Shown here piece after piece: positions 36,116 to 46,294 of a stretch of 64,000 bases of DNA (position 1 is its first letter; every line of letters starts with the position of its first letter). The DNA is from Mycobacteriaceae bacterium (GTDB taxonomy: Bacteria; Pseudomonadota; Gammaproteobacteria; Burkholderiales; Burkholderiaceae_D). The stretch covers positions 62,001 to 126,000 of the forward strand of contig CAJCHO010000114.1 in the NCBI GenBank assembly GCA_903970145.1. The letters run 5' to 3'. The position numbers and the translations under genes are program-made. Under the pieces are notes generated by a model, which was not told where the DNA came from, did not search any database, and saw nothing but the letters and a program-made list of their open reading frames with translations.

Positions 36116-37744
36116 TTGTCTAGTTCGCGGGTGGGGGTCGCGCTGCTCCTGGCGCTGTGCGTGCTGATTGCCAATGCTTACTGGCTCCGCATGGGCGTAC
36201 CGGTCGCTGTTGAGGACGCGCATGCGGCGCGCATGGCCTGCGTATCCTATGCACCCTATCGCCTGCCCGGCGAGACACCCTTCGATCCCGGCCAGCGGGT
36301 CGCACGCGCGCGCATCGAGGAAGATCTCGCCGCGCTTTCGCGCCGCTTCGATTGCGTGCGGACTTACTCGGTTTCAGCCGGACTCGATGTCGTACCCGAG
36401 ATCGCACGTGCACATGGCATGAAAGTGCTGCTCGGCATCTGGCTGAGCCGAACCGATAGCGACAACCAGAAGGAGCTCGCGCACGGCATCGAAGTGGCCA
36501 ATGCCAATCGCGACGTCGTGCGCGCGGTGATCGTCGGCAACGAGGTCCTGTTGCGCGGTGAATTGCCGGAACAGACGCTGGCCGCGCACATCCGCCGCGT
36601 TGGTGCAGCGACCGGCCTGCCGGTCACCTATGCCGACGTCTGGGAGTTCTGGCTCAAGTATCCGAGCGTCGCGCCAGCGGTGTCGTTCATAACCATCCAC
36701 ATCCTGCCCTATTGGGAGGATGAACCGGTGGCCGTCGCGGATGCGGTTGCGCATGTGCGCGAGATTCGCGCCAGGATGCAGGCTGCTTTCCCGGGACGCG
36801 AGCTTTTGATCGGCGAAACCGGCTGGCCCAGCGAAGGTCGCCAGCGACGCGGCGCGGTCCCCAGTCTTGTCAATGAAGCGCGCTTCATGCGCGAGTTTCT
36901 GAACTGGGCGCAACCCGCAGGGGTAGAGTACAACCTGATCGAGGCATTCGATCAGCCGTGGAAACGCGAGCTGGAAGGAACGGTTGGCGGCTACTGGGGC
37001 ATCTACGATCGTGACCTGCAGGAGAAATTCGCGCTCGCGGGACCCGTCATTGAAGAGGCGCGCTGGTTCGATGGTGTGATCGCCGGTTTGGTCGGCGCCC
37101 TGTTGATGGTCGCAGCAGGCCTTGGTTTATGGCGCCTGCGCGCCGCCGGGCTCATCGGCCTTATGGCGGCCGGCGACGCCATCGGTGCGACCCTGTTTGC
37201 CCAATGGCGCCACATCGGACAGGCCAACCGCACGGTCTCCGAGTGGATCCTGACCTCGACCCTGCAAGCGCTCGCCGTGCTGACTGCAATTATCCTGGCA
37301 GGAGAGCTCGCGCGCTGGTTTGACAGGCAGCGCGACCCGATCCTGCCCCTGCCCCTGTCGAGCGGCCTTAGAGCCCTGCGCGCAGCGGGTGCCCTCATCG
37401 GGATGACACGCTTTGCGTGGCTATTCATCGTCGGCTTGATGAACCTCTTGCTGTTGTTCGATGGGCGCTATCGCGATTTCCCGCTGTTGCTGTGCGCGGC
37501 GCCAATCGTCGGCTTTTTCCTGTGCGCTGCTGCACGGGGTTTTCCCGGGGTGGTACGCGCGGCCATCGAAGAGCGGCTGCTCGCCTGGTGGCTCATCGCG
37601 AGCGCGCTGCTGGTGGTGGCCTTCGAGCTGCCGAGCAACCTCTGCGCAGATCTCTGGGCGGGCTTCGCGTGCCTGTTGGCGGCAAGTGTTCTAGTGAGTC
37701 GGGCGCACGGCGTCGGCGTTGGCAAGGCTGATACGCGCCAGTAG
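36116..37744 (+). CDS. Membrane-anchored GH17-type glycosidase/transglycosylase
   Basis: The 542-residue protein has an N-terminal anchor (about residues 5-20), a GH17-like barrel (about 35-320) and a C-terminal block of about six hydrophobic helices (about 325-540). The two catalytic glutamates appear in VIVGNEVLLRGE (acid/base) and LIGETGWPSEG (nucleophile), diagnostic for family 17. Bacterial relatives act on beta-1,3-glucans or make beta-1,6 branches in periplasmic glucans. TTG at 36116 is preferred because AAAGGGA lies just upstream; the frame is open to 36023. Its end overlaps the convergent membrane-protein gene by 54 bases. Confidence 0.83.
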   Translation: MSSSRVGVALLLALCVLIANAYWLRMGVPVAVEDAHAARMACVSYAPYRLPGETPFDPGQRVARARIEEDLAALSRRFDCVRTYSVSAGLDVVPEIARAHGMKVLLGIWLSRTDSDNQKELAHGIEVANANRDVVRAVIVGNEVLLRGELPEQTLAAHIRRVGAATGLPVTYADVWEFWLKYPSVAPAVSFITIHILPYWEDEPVAVADAVAHVREIRARMQAAFPGRELLIGETGWPSEGRQRRGAVPSLVNEARFMREFLNWAQPAGVEYNLIEAFDQPWKRELEGTVGGYWGIYDRDLQEKFALAGPVIEEARWFDGVIAGLVGALLMVAAGLGLWRLRAAGLIGLMAAGDAIGATLFAQWRHIGQANRTVSEWILTSTLQALAVLTAIILAGELARWFDRQRDPILPLPLSSGLRALRAAGALIGMTRFAWLFIVGLMNLLLLFDGRYRDFPLLLCAAPIVGFFLCAAARGFPGVVRAAIEERLLAWWLIASALLVVAFELPSNLCADLWAGFACLLAASVLVSRAHGVGVGKADTRQ

Positions 37745-38065
37745 CAGGGCGCCCGTCATGACCGCGAAGGCGCCGGGTTCGTAGCAGTAGAGCACCAGGG
37801 CGAGTAGTCCGCTCGACAGCGCGACGGTGGCGCTCGTTATACCCTGCCAGACTAGCGCGATGAGACTCGTTGCCACGGCAAGATATCCAAGGCCATAGCG
37901 CGCATAGGTCATGATGATTGCCAGTCGCAGCGTGCACCAGGCCGACGGGTCGCCCGCATCACAGCGATGGGCGAACTCCGGCGGCTGGATCAGGTAGTAG
38001 CGCGCCAGCAGGGCCATGACGCACAATCCGAGCGCGATTGCCGCTGCCGTGACGAGTTTTTTCAT
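37691..38065 (-). CDS. Small integral membrane protein, function unknown
   Basis: The 124-residue protein has four hydrophobic segments (about residues 5-22, 45-62, 65-85, 88-108). The region between the first two carries two cysteines (HRCDAGDPSAWC) that would lie in the periplasm and could form a disulfide. I do not recognise the family. ATG at 38065 begins MKKLVTAAAIALG, a natural membrane start; the frame is open to 38095. The 3' end overlaps the GH17 gene by 54 bases on the opposite strand, an unusually long convergent overlap. Confidence 0.68.
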   Translation of the reverse strand: MKKLVTAAAIALGLCVMALLARYYLIQPPEFAHRCDAGDPSAWCTLRLAIIMTYARYGLGYLAVATSLIALVWQGITSATVALSSGLLALVLYCYEPGAFAVMTGALLLARISLANADAVRPTH

Positions 38066-38109
38066 GTTGCCATTATCCCATGCGCGCGCCGGCACGCTGC
38101 CCCTGAGCG

Positions 38110-38138
38110 TTGGACGCGCCGATGGGCCGTGCTACATT
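38110..38138 (+). promoter_or_regulatory. Putative promoter of the patatin gene giving a leaderless mRNA
   Basis: TTGGAC (38110-38115) and TACATT (38133-38138) are exactly 17 bases apart. The expected transcription start, 7 bases beyond the -10, coincides with the A of the ATG at 38145. No ribosome-binding site precedes that ATG, consistent with leaderless translation. Confidence 0.38.
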
Positions 38139-38144
38139 GCGTGC

Positions 38145-39380
38145 ATGAATGACGACGCGGTGATCACCGATCAACCCGGCCCCACTCCGCGTCGGGGACC
38201 GGCCGGACTGATACTCTCGGGCGGTGGCGCGCGCGCCGCGTATCAGGTCGGTGTATTGAAAGCCATCGCGCAGCTGCAGCGCGAGCGCGCGGCCGAACAG
38301 GGCAATTCGCGCATCGCACGGCGCAATCCGTTTCCGATCGTAGTCGGGACCTCGGCCGGGGCCATCAATGCCACGGCCTTTGCTTCGGGCGCCGATGATT
38401 TCCAGGAAGCGGTTGCGCGCATGGTCTACGTCTGGGAGAACTTCTCGGCCGATCAGGTGTACCGCTCGCAATGGGCCGGGGTGGTCAAGACCGGAGCACG
38501 CTGGCTGACGGCACTGTCGATTGGCTGGACCTTTCGCAAATGGTTCAAGGCCAAACCCAAATCCCTGTTTGACAACGCGCCGCTCGCCGAGCTGCTCGCG
38601 CGCATGATTGATACTTCGCGCATCGAACGGCTGCTTGGCAACGGGGTGCTATCGGCGCTGGCCGTAACCGTGTCGTCCTATTCGTCGGGCCAGCACGTCA
38701 CCTTCTACCAGACCGGGCGACCCCTCGAGCCGTGGACCCGTTCGCAACGACTGGCCATCCCCGAAAATATCTCGATTGAACACCTGCTGGCGTCCTCTGC
38801 AATCCCCTTCGTGTTTCCGGCCAAGCTGTTAAATCTTAACGGCCGTCACGAGTATTGCGGCGACGGATCGATGCGCCAGCTGGCGCCGATCAGTCCGGCC
38901 ATCCATCTTGGTGCCCAGCGCATCCTCGTCGTCGGTGCCGGACGCATGCAGGAACCGGTTGACGAGCAGCCAGCTGTCGAGGAGCCCGCCTACCCGAGTC
39001 TCGCGCAGATCGCAGGCCACGCTCTGTCGAGCATTTTTCTGGATGGCCTCGCAGTCGATATCGAGCGCATGCTGCGCGTCAACAAGACGCTCTCGCTCTT
39101 GCCGGTCGAGTTGCGCACGGAGACCGCGCTGCGCCCGATTGACGTCCTCGTCATTTCTCCGAGCCAGCGCCTGGATGCCATTGCTACACGCCACATCGGT
39201 AGCCTGCCTACCCCAGTGCGCGCGCTCCTGGCCGGCGTCGGAGCGACCGATGCGCGGGGCTCGGCGCTGGCGAGCTACCTGCTTTTCGAGTCGACCTACA
39301 CGCGCGAGCTGATCAATCTGGGCTTCGACGACACCATGACGCGCAAGGAAGCCGTTCTCGGATTCCTGCGACAAAGTTGA
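38145..39380 (+). CDS. Patatin-like phospholipase
   Basis: The 411-residue protein has the patatin catalytic dyad: oxyanion loop LSGGGARAAYQ near residue 25, nucleophile GTSAG near 72, and Asp in CGDGSMRQ near 242. The rest forms a C-terminal region typical of bacterial patatins, without a membrane helix. Patatins hydrolyse phospholipid acyl chains; some are secreted effectors, others act in lipid turnover. No signal peptide is visible. ATG at 38145 is preferred because a promoter is positioned to begin transcription there; the longer frame overlaps the opposite-strand gene. Confidence 0.88.
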   Translation: MNDDAVITDQPGPTPRRGPAGLILSGGGARAAYQVGVLKAIAQLQRERAAEQGNSRIARRNPFPIVVGTSAGAINATAFASGADDFQEAVARMVYVWENFSADQVYRSQWAGVVKTGARWLTALSIGWTFRKWFKAKPKSLFDNAPLAELLARMIDTSRIERLLGNGVLSALAVTVSSYSSGQHVTFYQTGRPLEPWTRSQRLAIPENISIEHLLASSAIPFVFPAKLLNLNGRHEYCGDGSMRQLAPISPAIHLGAQRILVVGAGRMQEPVDEQPAVEEPAYPSLAQIAGHALSSIFLDGLAVDIERMLRVNKTLSLLPVELRTETALRPIDVLVISPSQRLDAIATRHIGSLPTPVRALLAGVGATDARGSALASYLLFESTYTRELINLGFDDTMTRKEAVLGFLRQS

Positions 39381-39463
39381 AGCCACCGGCAGTTGCCGTA
39401 GTCAACTCGTCCTGCCTCGTCATGATCAAGCGCGTACTCGCAGATTTGGTCTACGGTGGTTCA

Positions 39464-39580
39464 ATGAAAAGCTCTGCGATCCCGGCAATCCGCGTTTTCC
39501 CCGAATTTCGCCAAGCTGCCGAAGAGGCCCTCCGTGAAGGCGCTGCCGATCACGTCCTGGTAGATCGATGCCCTATTTGA
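39464..39580 (+). pseudogene. Truncated antitoxin remnant (ribbon-helix-helix, YlcI/YnfO-like)
   Basis: The 38-residue frame reads MKSSAIPAIRVFPEFRQAAE and continues with ALREGAADHVLVD before an early stop. The first 30 residues resemble the N-terminus of short antitoxins of the YlcI/YnfO type (pattern MK-S/T-x-AIP-x-x-RV-x-P-E-x-R-x-x-x-E), which normally continue for 80 or so residues. The DNA-binding remainder and any partner toxin are absent, since rsmE starts on the other strand right after. It is read as a decayed toxin-antitoxin module; family resemblance is from memory. Confidence 0.4.
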
Positions 39581-40306
39581 TCAGTTGATCAGGGTAGTCA
39601 GCATCGCGATGGCCGCCGCGCCGGCGGTCTCGGTGCGCAGCACGCGCGGGCCGAGCGAGACGGCCGCAAAGCCGGCTGCTCTGGCCGCGTTGCGCTCCTC
39701 GGGCGAGAGTCCTGCTTCAGGACCGGCCAGAAGGACTACCCGACCACCCGGCTTGAGATCGGCGATGTGCTCGCGCAACGGCCCACCCTCTGGATCGAGC
39801 ATCAGGCGAGTCGCGCTTGCGTCGCTTATGGGCAGCCAGTCGTGCAGCGTGGAAAGGGCCGCCAGGGCGCAGATGCGATTGCGTCCGCATTGCTGGGTCG
39901 CGGCCGTAATCAGCTCAAGCCAGTGCAAGTGGCGGCGCTGTGCGCGCTCGCTCGACAGGCGCGTCACCGAGCGCTCCATGGCAAGCGGCTGGATGTGTGC
40001 GGCGCCAAGCTCGACGGCCTTTTCGATGGTCCAGTCCATCCGGTCGGCCCCCGATAGGCCCTGGGCCAGCGTAAGGTCAAACGGCAGCTCGGCCTCGCGC
40101 GCCACATGCGGGCCGACGGACACGCTGACGCCACTTTTCCCGGCCTGGGCGATGGTGGCGACGTGCTCTCCACCACGGCCGTTAAACAGGGTCAGTTCGT
40201 CGCCAACTGCGAGGCGCAGCACGCGTAGCGCGTGATGGGCATTGGCGTCGGACAGCGCGATCGTCTGGCCGTCCTCAAGCTTGGTATCGACGAAAAATCG
40301 GGGCAT
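39581..40306 (-). CDS. rsmE: 16S rRNA (uracil1498-N3)-methyltransferase
   Basis: The 241-residue SPOUT methyltransferase modifies U1498 of 16S rRNA. It has the N-terminal [29 protein letters not shown] (PUA-like domain, about residues 24-45) and the trefoil-knot SAM site with [13 protein letters not shown] near 188 and [11 protein letters not shown] near 219. Length is normal. ATG at 40306 is the family start; the frame is open for another 100 residues but that part overlaps the tkt leader. It is divergent from tkt. Confidence 0.94.
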   Translation of the reverse strand: MPRFFVDTKLEDGQTIALSDANAHHALRVLRLAVGDELTLFNGRGGEHVATIAQAGKSGVSVSVGPHVAREAELPFDLTLAQGLSGADRMDWTIEKAVELGAAHIQPLAMERSVTRLSSERAQRRHLHWLELITAATQQCGRNRICALAALSTLHDWLPISDASATRLMLDPEGGPLREHIADLKPGGRVVLLAGPEAGLSPEERNAARAAGFAAVSLGPRVLRTETAGAAAIAMLTTLIN

Positions 40307-40431
40307 GCTGCACCGCGCTAGGTGCCTGAGGGAGCAGCCAGACGCGTCAGAAGGGGAAGGAGGTGCGATTGTGGGGCTTGAGGGGTCGCTGCGGCAAGCC
40401 TGGGGCGCCTCGCCCGCCCTGCCGCCTCTGC

Positions 40432-40437
40432 TAAAAT
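40432..40437 (+). promoter_or_regulatory. Putative -10 element of tkt
   Basis: TAAAAT (5 of 6) lies 74 bases before the chosen tkt ATG; transcription would start near 40444. An in-frame ATG at 40452 would then have a leader of only about 8 bases. The -35 region is weak. Confidence 0.35.
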
Positions 40438-40511
40438 GCCGGGCTGGCGTCATGCAAAGACGTGACCCGCGTGATTTTCCCATCAGCCGACTGCCTGCCG
40501 ACCGAACTCCC

Positions 40512-42515
40512 ATGACCCCGATTCCGACCACGCGCATGGCCAACGCCATCCGCGCGCTAGCAATGGATGCCGTGCAAAAGGCGAATTCGGGGCACCCCGG
40601 GATGCCCATGGGGATGGCGGAGATTGCCGTCGCGCTCTGGCACGAACACCTGCGTCACAATCCGGCCGATCCGGGCTGGTTCAATCGCGATCGCTTCGTA
40701 CTCTCGAACGGCCACGGTTCGATGCTCCAGTACGCGCTCTTGCACCTGACCGGTTACGACCTGCCGATGGATCAGCTGCGCGCCTTTCGTCAGTTGCACT
40801 CGCGCACCCCCGGGCACCCTGAGCGCGGCATCACTCCCGGTGTCGAGACCACGACCGGGCCGCTCGGCCAGGGGCTCGCCAACGCCGTGGGCATGGCGCT
40901 CGCCGAGCGCCTCCTGGCTGCCGAATTCAATCGCGAGGACCTCGCCCTCGTCGACCACCACACCTACGTGTTTGTCGGCGACGGCTGCATGATGGAAGGC
41001 GTGTCGCATGAAGCCGCGTCGCTGGCCGGTAAGTGGGGACTCAACAAGCTGATCGTCTTCTACGACGACAACGGCATCTCGATCGACGGTCGCGTCGAGG
41101 GCTGGTTTACCGACGACACGCCGGCGCGCTTTCGGGCCTACGGATGGAACGTGATCGAGGCGGTGCCGGGGCACGATGTCTCGGCAATCAGTCGCGCCAT
41201 CGCTGCTGCCAAGGGTGCTCGCCAGCCGACTCTGATTGTCTGCAAGACGGTCATTGGCAAGGGAGCCCCGCATCTGGCGGGCACCGACAAGGTTCATGGC
41301 GCTGCACTGGGCGAAGCCGAGGTCGCGGCTACCCGCGTCGCGCTGGGATGGAAAGAGGCGCCCTTCGAGATCGGTGCGGACCTTTACGCTGCCTGGGACG
41401 CGCGAGCACGCGGCAAAGAGGCACAGCAGCAATGGATGGCACTGCTCGCGCGCTATCGCAAGCGCCATCCCGAACAGGCGGCCGAATTCGAGCGCCGCAT
41501 GAACGGCACGCTGCCAGGGAACTGGCACGAACTGGCTGCCGAGCTCGTCGCGCGCACCCAGGTCGAGCGCACCAGCGTCGCGACGCGCAAGGCCTCGCAG
41601 CTCGCCTTGAATCATCTCGCGCCGGCTGTACCCGAACTGCTGGGAGGCTCGGCTGATCTTACCGGCAGCAACCTGACCAACTGGGACAAGGTCAGTACCT
41701 TGCGCGTTGATGGCGAGGGATTTCACGCAGGTCGCTACATCCACTACGGCGTGCGCGAATTCGGCATGGCAGCGATCGCCAATGGCATTGTCGTGCACGG
41801 CGGCTACATCCCCTTTACGGGCACTTTCCTGACCTTTTCGGACTACAGCCGCAATGCGCTGCGCATGGCGGCCCTGATGAAGCTGCGTGCCATCGCGGTT
41901 TTCACCCACGACTCGATTGGCCTTGGCGAGGACGGCCCGACGCACCAGTCGGTCGAGCATGCCGCGAGTCTGCGCCTGATACCCAACATGGATGTCTGGC
42001 GGCCCGCCGACACCACCGAGACGGCGCTCGCCTGGATCTCAGCTGTGGAGCGCGCCGACGGCCCCAGTTCGCTGTTGCTGTCGCGCCAGACTCTGCCCTA
42101 TCTGGACAAGAGCGCGGCCCAGCTTGCGGACATCCGCCGCGGCGCCTATGTGTTAAAGGATGCGCGCAATGCGCGCGTCGTACTCATTGCAACCGGATCC
42201 GAGGTGGCCCTCGCGCTGGCGGCCCACGTAGAGCTCGAATCCCTCGGCATTGCCGCGCGCGTAGTCTCGATGCCGAGCACGAGCGTCTTTGACAGGCAGG
42301 AGGCGCGCTACAAGACGCGCGTGTTGCCCGAAGGCATTGTGCGCCTGGCGATCGAGGCGGGCGTCACCGATTTCTGGTGGAAGTACGTGCGCGCCTCCGG
42401 TGCGGTCATCGGGATCGACGGCTTTGGCGAGTCCGCGCCGGCCGATGTCCTGTTCCGCCACTTTCACTTCACCGTCGAGAACGTCGTGGCGACGGTCAGG
42501 CGGCTATTGGCTTAG
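40512..42515 (+). CDS. tkt: Transketolase
   Basis: This 667-residue thiamine-diphosphate enzyme moves two-carbon units in the pentose phosphate and Calvin pathways. Present are [12 protein letters not shown] near residue 25, the ThDP motif [13 protein letters not shown] near 155 running to the metal-binding Asn in [23 protein letters not shown] near 466 and the C-terminal [12 protein letters not shown]. Length is exactly that of the family. It heads the central-carbon block tkt-gap-pgk-pyk-fba. The ATG at 40512 has no strong ribosome-binding site; 40452 is an alternative. Confidence 0.96.
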   Translation: MTPIPTTRMANAIRALAMDAVQKANSGHPGMPMGMAEIAVALWHEHLRHNPADPGWFNRDRFVLSNGHGSMLQYALLHLTGYDLPMDQLRAFRQLHSRTPGHPERGITPGVETTTGPLGQGLANAVGMALAERLLAAEFNREDLALVDHHTYVFVGDGCMMEGVSHEAASLAGKWGLNKLIVFYDDNGISIDGRVEGWFTDDTPARFRAYGWNVIEAVPGHDVSAISRAIAAAKGARQPTLIVCKTVIGKGAPHLAGTDKVHGAALGEAEVAATRVALGWKEAPFEIGADLYAAWDARARGKEAQQQWMALLARYRKRHPEQAAEFERRMNGTLPGNWHELAAELVARTQVERTSVATRKASQLALNHLAPAVPELLGGSADLTGSNLTNWDKVSTLRVDGEGFHAGRYIHYGVREFGMAAIANGIVVHGGYIPFTGTFLTFSDYSRNALRMAALMKLRAIAVFTHDSIGLGEDGPTHQSVEHAASLRLIPNMDVWRPADTTETALAWISAVERADGPSSLLLSRQTLPYLDKSAAQLADIRRGAYVLKDARNARVVLIATGSEVALALAAHVELESLGIAARVVSMPSTSVFDRQEARYKTRVLPEGIVRLAIEAGVTDFWWKYVRASGAVIGIDGFGESAPADVLFRHFHFTVENVVATVRRLLA

Positions 42516-42571
42516 CTTTTGCGGACGGTCCATCGAGGATGTTCGCGCAATGATTTTTCTGGGAGAACTTG

Positions 42572-43582
42572 ATGACGATTCGCGTGGCAATCAATGGCTA
42601 TGGCCGTATCGGCCGCAATATCCTGCGCGCCCACTATGAAGGCGGCAAGAAACACGATATCGAGATCGTGGCCATCAATGATCTTGGTGATCCCAAGACC
42701 AATGCACACCTGACCCAGTACGACACCGTGCACGGCCGGTTTCCCGGCCAGGTAGGCGTTGATGGCGACTCGATCGTCGTCAACGGTGACCGCATCCGCG
42801 TCTTTGCCCAGCGCAATCCGGCGGACTTGCCGTGGGGTGAGCTAAAGATCGACGCCGTACTCGAGTGCACTGGCCTGTTCACGACCAAGGAAAAGGCCTC
42901 AGCGCACATCAAGGGCGGTGCGCGCAAGGTCATCATCTCGGCTCCGGGTGGCAAGGACGTTGATGCCACCGTCGTTTACGGCGTCAATCACGGCGTCTTG
43001 AAAGCGGCCCATACGGTGATCTCGAACGCCAGCTGCACGACCAATTGCCTGGCACCGCTGGTCATGCCCCTGCACCAGAAGATCGGGCTCGTCAGCGGCC
43101 TGATGACTACCGTTCATGCCTACACCAATGATCAGGTCCTGACCGACGTCTACCACGAGGACCTGCGTCGGGCGCGCTCGGCGACGATGTCCATGATCCC
43201 GACCAAGACCGGTGCGGCGGCTGCAATCGGGCTGGTGATGCCCGAGCTCGATGGCAAGCTTGACGGCTATTCGATCCGCGTTCCGACCATCAATGTTTCG
43301 CTGGTGGACCTAAGCTTCATCGCCGCGCGTCCGACGACCGTCGAGGAAGTCAACCAGGTCGTCCAGGAAGCCGCTGCCGGCGCCCTCAAGGGGGTTCTCG
43401 ACTACAACAGCGCGCCCCTGGTGTCGGTCGATTTCAACCATAACCCCGCTTCGTCGACCTTTGATTCCACCCTTACCAAGGTGAGCGGCACCCTGGTGAA
43501 GGTCTCGAGCTGGTATGACAATGAGTGGGGTTTTTCGAATCGCATGCTCGACACCACCGTGGCCTTGATCCACGCCAAGTAA
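42572..43582 (+). CDS. gap: Glyceraldehyde-3-phosphate dehydrogenase, type I
   Basis: The 336-residue enzyme shows the NAD site [14 protein letters not shown] at residue 7, the catalytic Cys in [13 protein letters not shown] near 154, and the C-terminal [14 protein letters not shown]. It oxidises glyceraldehyde 3-phosphate to 1,3-bisphosphoglycerate. GGGAGAA precedes a TTG-ATG pair; ATG at 42572 is taken as the start. It lies 56 bases after tkt and 18 before pgk, as expected for a common transcript. Confidence 0.97.
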   Translation: MTIRVAINGYGRIGRNILRAHYEGGKKHDIEIVAINDLGDPKTNAHLTQYDTVHGRFPGQVGVDGDSIVVNGDRIRVFAQRNPADLPWGELKIDAVLECTGLFTTKEKASAHIKGGARKVIISAPGGKDVDATVVYGVNHGVLKAAHTVISNASCTTNCLAPLVMPLHQKIGLVSGLMTTVHAYTNDQVLTDVYHEDLRRARSATMSMIPTKTGAAAAIGLVMPELDGKLDGYSIRVPTINVSLVDLSFIAARPTTVEEVNQVVQEAAAGALKGVLDYNSAPLVSVDFNHNPASSTFDSTLTKVSGTLVKVSSWYDNEWGFSNRMLDTTVALIHAK

Positions 43583-43600
43583 CAGGGATAGCCGGATATC

Positions 43601-44785
43601 ATGAAGTTTGTGCGCATGAGTGAGCTCGATCTGGCCGGTAAACGGGTGTTTATCCGTGCCGATCTGAACGTCCCCCAGGACGATGCCGGAGCGATCACGG
43701 ACGACACGCGCATTCGCGCTTCCCTGCCGGCGATCCGTGCGGCGCTTGCCGCCGGTGCGGCCGTGATGGTTACATCGCACCTGGGGCGCCCGACCGAGGG
43801 GCAACTGCGTGCCGAGGACTCGCTGGCGCCGATCGCCGCGCGTCTGGGCGAATTGCTCGGCCGCCCGGTACCCTTAAAGAGCGATTGGGTGTCAGGGGTC
43901 ACGGTTCTGCCGGGGGAGCTCGTCCTGCTTGAGAACTGCCGGGTCAACCCGGGCGAAAAAAAGGACGACGAAACCCTGTCGCGTCGCCTCGCTGCCTTGT
44001 GCGATGTCTACGTCAATGACGCCTTTGGTACGGCGCACCGGGCCGAGGCGACCACCCACGGCATGGCGCGATTCGCAGGGCAGGCTTGTGCCGGACCGCT
44101 GCTCGCCGCCGAACTCGATGCGCTCACGCGCGCACTCGAGCGCCCGCGTCGTCCGCTTGTGGCCATTGTCGCGGGTTCCAAGGTCTCGACCAAGCTGACG
44201 ATCCTGAAGTCGCTCGCCGAAAAGGTCGACCAGCTGATCGTTGGCGGCGGCATCGCCAACACCTTTCTTGCGGCCAGCGATCTATCGATCGGCAAGTCGC
44301 TCGCCGAGCACGAACTGGTCGGGCAGGCGCGTGAAGTGATCGAGATCATGAGAGCTCGCGGGGCCGCCGTTCCCTTGCCCAGCGACGTCGTGGTCGCCAA
44401 GGAATTCTCGCCGACGGCGGCCGCACGCACGGTGGCGGCCACCGAGGTCGCTGCGGATGACATGATTCTGGACGTCGGACCGCAGACGGGGGAGGCATTC
44501 GCGCGCATCATTGCAGCTGCGGGAACGATTGTCTGGAATGGCCCCGTCGGCGTATTCGAGTTCGATCAGTTCGCTGCCGGTACCCGGGCGCTGGCGCAGG
44601 CGATCGCTGCGAGCGCGGGCTTTTCGATAGCCGGTGGTGGCGATACTCTGGCGGCAATCAGCAAGTTCGGCATAGGCGATCAGGTGGACTATATCTCTAC
44701 CGGGGGTGGGGCATTTCTCGAGTTTCTTGAAGGCAAGACCCTGCCGGCCGTGGCAATTCTGGTCGAGCGCGCGCAGAACCCCTGA
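43601..44785 (+). CDS. pgk: Phosphoglycerate kinase
   Basis: The 394-residue monomer transfers phosphate from 1,3-bisphosphoglycerate to ADP. It has [13 protein letters not shown] near residue 17 (substrate-binding Arg/Asp/Asn), SHLGRPTEG near 60, the hinge [12 protein letters not shown] near 188 and the nucleotide-binding GGGDTLAA near 345. Length and order of motifs are normal. Confidence 0.97.
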   Translation: MKFVRMSELDLAGKRVFIRADLNVPQDDAGAITDDTRIRASLPAIRAALAAGAAVMVTSHLGRPTEGQLRAEDSLAPIAARLGELLGRPVPLKSDWVSGVTVLPGELVLLENCRVNPGEKKDDETLSRRLAALCDVYVNDAFGTAHRAEATTHGMARFAGQACAGPLLAAELDALTRALERPRRPLVAIVAGSKVSTKLTILKSLAEKVDQLIVGGGIANTFLAASDLSIGKSLAEHELVGQAREVIEIMRARGAAVPLPSDVVVAKEFSPTAAARTVAATEVAADDMILDVGPQTGEAFARIIAAAGTIVWNGPVGVFEFDQFAAGTRALAQAIAASAGFSIAGGGDTLAAISKFGIGDQVDYISTGGGAFLEFLEGKTLPAVAILVERAQNP

Positions 44786-44818
44786 GCGCTTTTGCGTGAC
44801 CCACAAGGAGTTGAACCG

Positions 44819-46255
44819 ATGATCCGTGCCACCAAGATCGTAGCGACCATCGGGCCGGCTTCCAGTCCCCCGGCCGTGCTGCTCCAGATGGCCCAGGCCG
44901 GAGTGGATGTGTTTCGCCTGAACTTCTCCCACGGCAGCGCGGCTGATCACATCGGCGTCGCCGAGACGATTCGCAAGATCGGTCGCGAGATTGGTCGCGA
45001 GCTGGGGATCATGGCGGATCTGCAGGGACCCAAGATCCGCATCGGCAATTTTGCCGAGGGTCGCATTGAACTCAAGAAGGGCGATCGCTTTGTGCTCGAT
45101 GCACAGCTCGAGACGCCCGGCAATGTCGAGCGCGTCGGCCTTGACTACAAGGAATTGCCAAGCGATGTGCACGCCGGCGATGTGCTGTTGCTCAACGACG
45201 GATTGATCGTCCTGGTGGTCGACGAAGTCCGCGGCCATGAGATCCACACGACGGTGCGTTTTGGCGGAGCGCTTTCGAACCACAAGGGGATCAACCGCCA
45301 GGGTGGCGGACTGACCGCACCTGCGCTCACTGCCAAGGACATGGAGGACATTCGCACGGCCATGCAGCTCGAGGCCGACTACATCGCCGTGTCCTTCCCG
45401 AAAAACGCCACCGACATGACGATGGCGCGGCAATTGGCGACGCTGGCGGCCGGCAGTGGTCGCAATCGACCGATGATGATTGCCAAGATCGAGCGGGCTG
45501 AGGCGATTCCCGAACTGGCCGCGATACTCGAGGCGAGCGACGGGATCATGGTGGCGCGCGGCGATCTCGCCGTTGAGGTGGGCAATGCCGCCGTACCGGC
45601 CCTGCAAAAACGCATGATCAAGATGGCGCGCGAAGCCAACAAGTTAACCATTACGGCGACCCAGATGATGGAGTCGATGATCGTCAATGCGATGCCCACC
45701 CGCGCCGAGGTTTCCGACGTTGCCAATGCGGTGCTCGACGGGACCGATGCCGTAATGCTGTCGGCCGAGAGTGCTGTGGGCAGCTATCCTGTCGAAGTTG
45801 TCGAGGCGGTCGCTTCGATCTGCCTTGAGGCCGAGAAGTCCTATGAGGTCGAGCTCGACAAGGATTTCCTGAACCGCACCTTCACCCGGGTCGACCAGTC
45901 GGTCGCCAATGGCGCGCTATTCACGGCCTGGCACCTGCGTGCCAAGGCAATTGCCGCACTGACCGATTCGGGTGCGACGGCTCTGTGGATGAGTCGCCAC
46001 AATATCGACCTGCCGATCCTCGCGCTCACTCCCAATCTGGCCACGCAGCGCAAGCTGTCGCTGTTTCGCAATGTTCAGCCCTTCAAAATGGATCAGGCGT
46101 CCGACCGTGACCTGGTCTTGCGCGCGGCCGAAGAGCTGCTGCTGGGCAAGGGCGTCGTGCACAAGGGCGATCTGATCGTATTGACCATAGGCGAGCCCAT
46201 GGGTCAGCCGGGCGGCACCAACACCATGAAAATCGTGCGCGTGGGCCAGCACTGA
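44819..46255 (+). CDS. pyk: Pyruvate kinase
   Basis: The 478-residue enzyme makes pyruvate and ATP from phosphoenolpyruvate. It starts MIRATKIVATIGPASS after CAAGGAG, with FRLNFSHGSA near residue 31, the catalytic-lysine signature in MIAKIERAEAIPEL near 218 and the Mg-binding VARGDLAVE near 245. The C-terminal regulatory domain is present. The open frame upstream to 44792 is not used because of the well-placed ribosome-binding site. Confidence 0.97.
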   Translation: MIRATKIVATIGPASSPPAVLLQMAQAGVDVFRLNFSHGSAADHIGVAETIRKIGREIGRELGIMADLQGPKIRIGNFAEGRIELKKGDRFVLDAQLETPGNVERVGLDYKELPSDVHAGDVLLLNDGLIVLVVDEVRGHEIHTTVRFGGALSNHKGINRQGGGLTAPALTAKDMEDIRTAMQLEADYIAVSFPKNATDMTMARQLATLAAGSGRNRPMMIAKIERAEAIPELAAILEASDGIMVARGDLAVEVGNAAVPALQKRMIKMAREANKLTITATQMMESMIVNAMPTRAEVSDVANAVLDGTDAVMLSAESAVGSYPVEVVEAVASICLEAEKSYEVELDKDFLNRTFTRVDQSVANGALFTAWHLRAKAIAALTDSGATALWMSRHNIDLPILALTPNLATQRKLSLFRNVQPFKMDQASDRDLVLRAAEELLLGKGVVHKGDLIVLTIGEPMGQPGGTNTMKIVRVGQH

Positions 46256-46294
46256 AGCTGGCCGGCGCGCCTCTGAGTTACCTAGGAGATAACT

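Noticed and set aside
40557-41960. A 467-codon minus-strand frame opposite tkt
   Set aside because: It is an antisense shadow of transketolase with no motifs.
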